Both the position numbers and the translations under genes were made by a program. 64,000 nt of DNA. It comes from Stromatinia cepivora (taxonomy: Eukaryota; Ascomycota; Leotiomycetes; Helotiales; Sclerotiniaceae). Below are positions 58,971 through 64,000 of the stretch, piece by piece. The notes under the pieces are model-generated. The model saw nothing but the letters and a program-made list of their open reading frames with translations, had not been told where the DNA came from and made no database searches. Within the stretch, counting starts at the first letter, position 1; each line of letters opens with the position of its first letter. The DNA is taken from assembly GCA_014898415.1 (NCBI GenBank), contig RCTD01000013.1, positions 1,302,001-1,366,000 on the forward strand, written 5' to 3'.

Positions 58971-59943
58971 ATGCACTGGCTGTATCTATTTAGTGAAGGG
59001 AGGGGTGCGAAGTATAGAAGGCACATTCTTGCATTTGCATTTCCATTACCGTCGCGCCTTATGGATATGGATGGGTGGGTGTTTAAAGAGGACAGTCAAG
59101 GAATTATGATCGTTCGGGAAGGCGTTATCCCACGAAGGACTCCCGGTGCGGTGGACATTCGGAGGCATGAAATGAACGCCGGACACAGAACACACATACC
59201 CTTGGCATTATAGATTTTGGCGGTGCATAGCTAGCATGGATTATAACATATAGACGGTTAGAGTATCTATCCCATTGATATACTCCCGATTTCATTTTCT
59301 AGTAACCTATGAATATATATGTGCATGTGATATTATATCTTATATATATTTACCACCGAGAGAAACCGAGTGATTTGGTAAATGGGATGAGATGCATATG
59401 AGATGTTAACTATCAATCAGACAACAAGGTATTCAAGCCAATTCTTATAAATTTGTATCTTCAAATCCTAGGTGCATATATCAAAGTAAGATTTTACATC
59501 ACAGAACGAACACTGAATATTCTGATTCCTTTGAATGGTGGAAATTAAACAATCTTTATCTCCAAACCATCTATATCTCCAAATCATATATTTCTAAATA
59601 TTTAACAATGGCAATAACAATACAATAAAATATATATAAAAACCTTAGATCTATAAAGTATATCCTCAAACTAGAGAGAACTAGTATTTTGAAGATCTCA
59701 CATGACCCAACCAAAACCATAGCCAAAATATTCACAAACTCAAATTGCATGGTGAAAAGCCAGGGATAGATGACAACGGAGTAGGTACGTTTCCTGTATC
59801 TTCAAACCAGCATTTTGAATATATCCCCCGAATTTCCACAACGGGAATCACATATAGATATCATGAATATTCATTCAGAGCTCATTTCTATTAGCTAAGT
59901 CATAAATCCATACTATTCTCATTGTTCGACCTTAGTAGGTAAT
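58971..59943. other. Convergent intergenic region LOG / PRE5
   Basis: About 1 kb holding the 3' flanks of both genes. It is AT-rich from 59260 and no gene was seen. Confidence 0.5.
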
Positions 59944-60945
59944 TCATGCATCTACTTCCATACTATCAGCTGCTTCCGCACCTTCCGCACCCTCTGCACC
60001 ATCAGCCACCAAATCCACCCACTGCTTCACATCCTGTCCATCAAAAAGCTTGAACGCCTCAATACGTTTCGCGCCTTCTGGTTTCAACCCCACAACACCC
60101 ACACTCGTATTCTCAACCGTTAACTCCTTATCCTGAGCCAAACTCTCCTTAAGCGCCCTTAACCCATGCTTAACCAATTCCTCTCTTCCACACCCCGCAA
60201 ACTCCTCCAGATGTCTCTCCAGATAAGTTCTCGCCATTTGACTCCGCGCTCCAATCGCACATGCATTCATTTCTTGCGTCATACCCGAAGGTTGGAATTC
60301 GAATAAATGGGGACCGGTTTCGTCGACGCCGGCTACGAGGAGTCCTACTCCATATGGTCGTTTGCCGTAATGTTGAGTGTTGGTTTGGGCGCGATCACCG
60401 ATTGAAGCGACGAGTCGTTCGATGGGAATTGCTCGGTCGTAGGTTAGGCGTGAGGCGAGGGTTTGGTTTTTCATGAAGTTGGAGAGGACGCGGGCATCTG
60501 AGGCGAGACCGGCGAGGGCAAGGCCAACGTGCTCGTCGATGGCGATTACTTTTTTTTGGTACGAGGAAAGTTCTTCTGCATTTCTCTGTTTGTAAAGTAG
60601 GTTTGTTAGCTTATGTTTATTGATCAATAGTATTGATGAAGGTAATATTAAAGTGCTGTATTGTGCAGTCTTCTGTTTGTAGTTGCAACAGAAAGTAAAT
60701 ATAACATGACCAACCTTTAAAGCTACAAGAACAGCATGAGTCTTGCTAACTATTCCCACAACAACACTACCCTGTTTCACAGCTTCTGAAGCATATTCAA
60801 CCTGAAAGATTCGACCTTGTGGGGAGCTATTATCATATTCTCATCAGCTTCAATTTCAATTTCCATTCCCAGAGCAGCACCGGTAACCACACCAGAAAGT
60901 AACTTACAACGTAACAGAATCGTTATCATAATTGTTTCTGAACAT
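59944..60945 (-). CDS. PRE5: 20S proteasome subunit alpha-6 (PSMA1/PRE5 type)
   Basis: Three exons: 60945-60908, 60826-60715 and 60585-59944, giving 263 aa. The first exon is tiny and encodes MFRNNYDNDSVT. The joins recover ...VTF | SPQGRIFQVEYASEAVKQGS (the alpha-subunit N-terminal signature) and KTHAVLVALK | RNAEELSSYQKKV. Later DARVLSNFM, RPYGVGLLVAGVDETGPHLF and CAIGARSQMARTYLERHLEE are diagnostic for alpha-6. It is part of the outer ring of the 20S core, which gates substrate entry, and has no protease site itself. The C-terminal tail is acidic/Ala-rich (ADGAEGAEGAEAADSMEVDA). The second intron (129 nt) is longer than most here. Confidence 0.96.
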
Positions 60946-61501
60946 CTTGAATAGGAAACAAGCTGAAGCCGCTCGTATGCAGTGAGAAAAATCAGGGTAT
61001 CTTCAAAAGTAACAAAGGTCGATGTTTGTGGGAGGGAATTGTGAATTGTAGTATGAATGAACGCTTTTATTGAATGCGAGGCAGACACGCTGATGAAGCT
61101 CGAATTGTTGTAAGGTTGAGTGGTGTACCTTACTAGGTAGCTGTAAGAGTGGCAAGAGTTATTTGGCTGCAGAGGTGGAAGGGGAGAAGCGCTGCTTTAA
61201 GAAGTGGATTGACAAGGCTATGAAGCTACACATTAAGCGCGTGCTTCGGAAACATCAAGGTTTGGATTAGCACTCCGCATCTCTCACTATCAATCAGCTA
61301 AACAACTTTATCATTCACCGACAAGTCTCTCATCCACCCATTTCCTTGAGCCATCGACTGAGATAATATAAGAGAGAATCGTACAGCAGAAGTGCGCGCA
61401 ACACAATAGATACAGTGCGATCGATAAATCAAGCTATTGAACGATAAACTATCAACCCCAATCGCAATCTATCCAACGTGTCGCTTCCGTACTTATCCAA
61501 T
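60946..61501. promoter_or_regulatory. Divergent intergenic region PRE5 / VPS55
   Basis: 556 bp between outward-facing housekeeping genes. I looked for a proteasome-associated control element (GGTGGCAAA in yeast) and did not find a clear copy. Confidence 0.35.
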
Positions 61502-61954
61502 ATGGCCGCCGGCCTGAAAACCATCATTTCCCTCTCCTTCGTAAGGTCCTCCCCATCCTCATCCTCAACCCATCCCCTCCACCAAACCCCAACTAACCCT
61601 CCCCAGGTCCTCGCCCTCGGCTTCCTCCTCGTAATCCTCTCCTGCGCCCTCTTCCACCAATACCTCCCGCTCCTCGTAGTCCTAACCTTCATTCTGGCCC
61701 CCCTCCCCAATTTCCTCGCCTCCCGCTGTTCCTCCCCCGATGACTTCTCCGATTCTTCATCTTCGGGAATCCTAGACTTGGGACGTTTCGCAACGGGGTT
61801 CCTCTGTATGATGGGTGTAGCTTTACCAGCTGTGTTGGCGCATAGTCATATCATTACGGTGCCGGCGATGGTTATGAGTATCATTGGGGGTGTATTGATT
61901 TATGGGACGGTGATTAGTTTTGGGATGTTCTTTCAGGAGGAGGCGGAGTTTTAG
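61502..61954 (+). CDS. VPS55: Vps55 endosomal sorting membrane protein
   Basis: Two exons: 61502-61540 and 61607-61954, giving 128 aa with a 66-nt intron (GTAAGG...CCCCAG). Four membrane helices are visible: LKTIISLSF | VLALGFLLVILSCALF, YLPLLVVLTFILAPLPNF, FATGFLCMMGVALPAVLAHS and AMVMSIIGGVLIYGTVISFG. The region LAPLPNFLASR and the end FF(Q)EEAEF are typical of the Vps55/LEPROT (OB-RGRP) family. In yeast Vps55 pairs with Vps68 in late endosome to vacuole transport. The first half uses C-rich codons, the last third G-rich ones, and a G-run cluster starts right at the stop codon. Confidence 0.93.
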   Translation: MAAGLKTIISLSFVRSSPSSSSTHPLHQTPTNPPQVLALGFLLVILSCALFHQYLPLLVVLTFILAPLPNFLASRCSSPDDFSDSSSSGILDLGRFATGFLCMMGVALPAVLAHSHIITVPAMVMSIIGGVLIYGTVISFGMFFQEEAEF

Positions 61955-61981
61955 GGGGAAGTGGGGGGAAGAAGGGGCGGG
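61954..61981 (+). other. G-run cluster, possible G-quadruplex
   Basis: Four G runs (5, 6, 4 and 3 G) separated by loops of 1-5 bases begin at the last base of the VPS55 stop codon, on the coding strand, so they would lie in the 3' UTR. Confidence 0.6.
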
Positions 61982-62913
61982 AAAGGTGGTGGATAGGCAG
62001 GGGAGATGCGTGGGGAGGTGGAAGTGTTGTGGAAGGGAAATGTATGGATATATAAGATGTTAAGTGGATGCGGAGAAGAGGTGCAAAAGATTGGACCAAG
62101 AAATCAGGAAGATCTTAGTTGTGGCTCCCAGACCAAAGAAAGTCAGAGCGCAAAATGGTGCCATGGACGAAGACGATGAAGCATGGGGAATCTTTGGGTA
62201 AGAGCGGCTGGGCGCTTCAATTCACACCAGAGAGCATTTCAAGCATTTGAGCACCTTTCTAGAATCAGAGGAAAGAAGAAGCGAAGGAAGAATGGAATGA
62301 AACAATGTCACAAGCATGTGCTCAAAAGTGTGAAAAAGAAGATATGGTAATGAGCAGGCAGTTCGGAAAGACTTCAAGTGTACAATGCAGGATTATCCAG
62401 TCATATTAGGTGATGGACAGGATCATCATTTTATTTCATAAAAACTCTAGCATAGGTATATTTTCGCAATCGATAGAACTATGAACCTAAAACCATGTAT
62501 ATGCAAAAAGTGTAAAGTGGTATTACCAATCTGTTAAGATGTATTTATCTATGCAAACGCGTATGTGAATCCTTGCGGACCTTTGCTTTTTTCTTTCTAT
62601 AAATAATATATGTCATCGTTTGAGATTCTCTGTACTCCATATCCCCCAGTCTCAGTCCTATCCCATATCCAATTGTGAAAGCGCCATCCCAAAGTCATAA
62701 ATCGTTATAATGCCCCGGTTTCTACATGATAGATTCGTTGAGGTATCTAGATCTTCGAAGCGGGGACTTGTCCATAAAGTTTGTGTATGAAAATATTCCA
62801 AGGAAAACACGAAGAAGAAAAACTCCATAACCTCTTAGCACGTGTAAGTAACTCCGTGTAATCTTTCCCTCAAAATGCATAAACTGACTTGCGTCGTATG
62901 TAAGAAATCTTTT
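61982..62913. other. Convergent intergenic region
   Basis: The 3' flanks of VPS55 (purine-rich to about 62350) and of the chorismate enzyme gene. No gene seen. Confidence 0.5.
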
Positions 62914-64000
62914 TTAACGAAATACTCCGAGTGTTCCATTCAACTTTGTCAACATCTCATCTCTTTCACCAATAGGGGTGCTGAGAGCTGTAACGGCACC
63001 GCCTGCGCCGATGTGCCATTTCTCCGTGTCTTTTTCTTCGGCTTCGATGACGCCGTCCTCGTCATCCCATCGATACATGGATCGAATGGTAACGCTAAAG
63101 TCACCTCGTCCGCCGACATCCATGTAACCCACAACACCAGAGTATAAAGAACGAGGTTTATGGTGTTCAATGTCTTGTAACAGTTCACAGCTGCGTTTCT
63201 TGGGCGCACCAGTCATGGATCCTGGAGGGAGAGAGGCAGCTAATATGTCGAGTCCAGTGTACTTTGTTCTCTTGTCGTCCTTAATGGTGAGTGATGACAT
63301 GTGCGTCAGCAAATCATCGGATGCATATTTTGGGTAAGAGCCTTCGACAACTGATATCATCTGGAAAACTGATGCATATTCCTCAACCACCATCAATCTT
63401 GGAACAGAGACATTGCCGGACCCGCAGACACCATGCAAATCATGACGAACGAGATCAACGATCATGAGGTTCTCGGCCTTTTCTTTGGGATCATTAAGAA
63501 GTATGGTGGCATCAGAAAGCGTTGAAACCTGGTCGGTTTTACGGACAGTGCCTTTCATAGGGCGGAGGGAACATTTTCCGACACGATTGTCCCACTTGAG
63601 GAATTGTTCAGGGGAACTAGAAACTAAAGTCGCAGGGCCAAGACGAAGGAAAGAAGCGAAAGGGGCAGGCTGACGTGCTCGAAGATTTTTGTACAGAGAC
63701 CAAGCACCTTTAGCAGGAGCTGGTCTTGGAGCCTTATTGTAGAGAAGAATAGATTCGGTGGTGTTGTGGGTTGATGTGTGGGGAGGATCGCTGCGGAGAC
63801 GAGTGATGGTGGTCTGGTCAGTGAGACATAACTCATAAGAGTCGCCACTGGCGATTTTATCTTGACATCGACGAACTTTTGATTCGTATGAATCGGCCGT
63901 GGGTTGAGTAATGGCCATGGAGAATTTGGAAGCAGGGCTGCGGACTGGTGACCAAGCTCGCTTTTCTCGACGAGATACTTTTATGCGATCGCAGGATAAG
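62914..64000 (-). CDS. Aminodeoxychorismate/anthranilate synthase component I, C-terminal part (partial)
   Basis: The frame is open from base 64000 to the stop at 62914 (about 361 codons), so the 5' part lies outside the window. The chorismate-binding domain is complete in its key motifs: YESKVRRCQDKIASGDSYEL CLT, FASFLRLGPATLVSSSPEQF, SLRPMKGTVRKTD, ENLMIVDLVRHDL, VFQMISVVEGSY, LPPGSMTGAPKKRSCELLQD IE, YSGVVGYMDVGGRGDFSVTI RSM and WHIGAGGAVTALSTP. The DSYELCLT form suggests the bifunctional fungal PABA synthase (ABZ1-type, glutaminase plus synthase) rather than TRP2, which usually has a different spacing there. It would make 4-amino-4-deoxychorismate for folate synthesis. The missing N-terminus would settle it by showing a glutamine amidotransferase domain. 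Confidence 0.9.
   Translation of the reverse strand, partial: LSCDRIKVSRREKRAWSPVRSPASKFSMAITQPTADSYESKVRRCQDKIASGDSYELCLTDQTTITRLRSDPPHTSTHNTTESILLYNKAPRPAPAKGAWSLYKNLRARQPAPFASFLRLGPATLVSSSPEQFLKWDNRVGKCSLRPMKGTVRKTDQVSTLSDATILLNDPKEKAENLMIVDLVRHDLHGVCGSGNVSVPRLMVVEEYASVFQMISVVEGSYPKYASDDLLTHMSSLTIKDDKRTKYTGLDILAASLPPGSMTGAPKKRSCELLQDIEHHKPRSLYSGVVGYMDVGGRGDFSVTIRSMYRWDDEDGVIEAEEKDTEKWHIGAGGAVTALSTPIGERDEMLTKLNGTLGVFR

Noticed and set aside
1..64000. CRISPR array, rRNA or bacterial operon
   Set aside because: No spaced direct repeats, no rRNA-like sequence and no polycistronic layout. Spliced genes throughout show a fungal nuclear genome.

Overview
The window is nuclear DNA from a filamentous ascomycete, most likely a leotiomycete of the Botrytis/Sclerotinia kind (this placement is inference). 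Genes are split by many short introns (about 45-110 nt) with GT...AG ends and CTAAC/CTGAC-like branch sites. The gene set is typically ascomycete (MAK16, POL1, SEC22, VPS55, PRE5, a CLPTM1 homologue, an MSO1-type protein). AT-rich islands of degraded transposons carry transition-only changes of the kind left by repeat-induced point mutation (RIP). All exon borders given here were deduced by eye from splice consensus and from recovering family motifs across the joins.

Left part (1-24.8 kb), mostly housekeeping: an open frame running off the left edge (minus), a DUF952 protein (minus), ribosome biogenesis factor MAK16 (plus), an MSO1/Sec1-binding protein (plus), a 4.4 kb stretch without a convincing gene, the DNA polymerase alpha catalytic subunit in six exons (minus), a mitochondrial PPR protein (plus), a 1414-residue, mostly disordered protein with an internal tandem repeat I do not recognise (minus), an RRM-like protein (plus), and an alpha/beta hydrolase with a probable late frameshift (minus).

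Middle part (25-43.4 kb), accessory and decaying: an adenylation-domain (adenylate-forming reductase type) pseudogene with four in-frame stops, a MYND / pRiA4b ORF-3-like gene cut by one TAG, an intact enoyl-CoA hydratase/isomerase ending in SKI, and then a nested transposon. The nest is a complete but mutated Ty3/Gypsy LTR element (282-bp LTRs, AAAAC target duplication) inside a roughly 0.5 kb Tourist/PIF-Harbinger-like MITE (TTA target duplication). A small SAM-like/transmembrane gene follows.

Right part (44.8-64 kb): a putative ASX/DEUBAD-like protein, SEC22, a Ser/Thr-rich secreted-protein gene split by a hAT-like MITE (8-bp target duplication ACTGGAGT) next to an intact relative, a CLPTM1-family membrane protein, a wax-synthase/MBOAT pseudogene with three in-frame TAGs, a LOG-family phosphoribohydrolase, proteasome subunit alpha-6, VPS55, and the 3' part of a PABA/anthranilate-synthase type chorismate enzyme running off the right edge.

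No coherent biosynthetic cluster or new multi-gene system stands out. The most interesting material is the unclassified 65-residue tandem repeat in the 1414-aa protein, the nested and gene-disrupting transposons whose insertions can be reversed on paper, and a set of local nonsense alleles that are almost all TAG.
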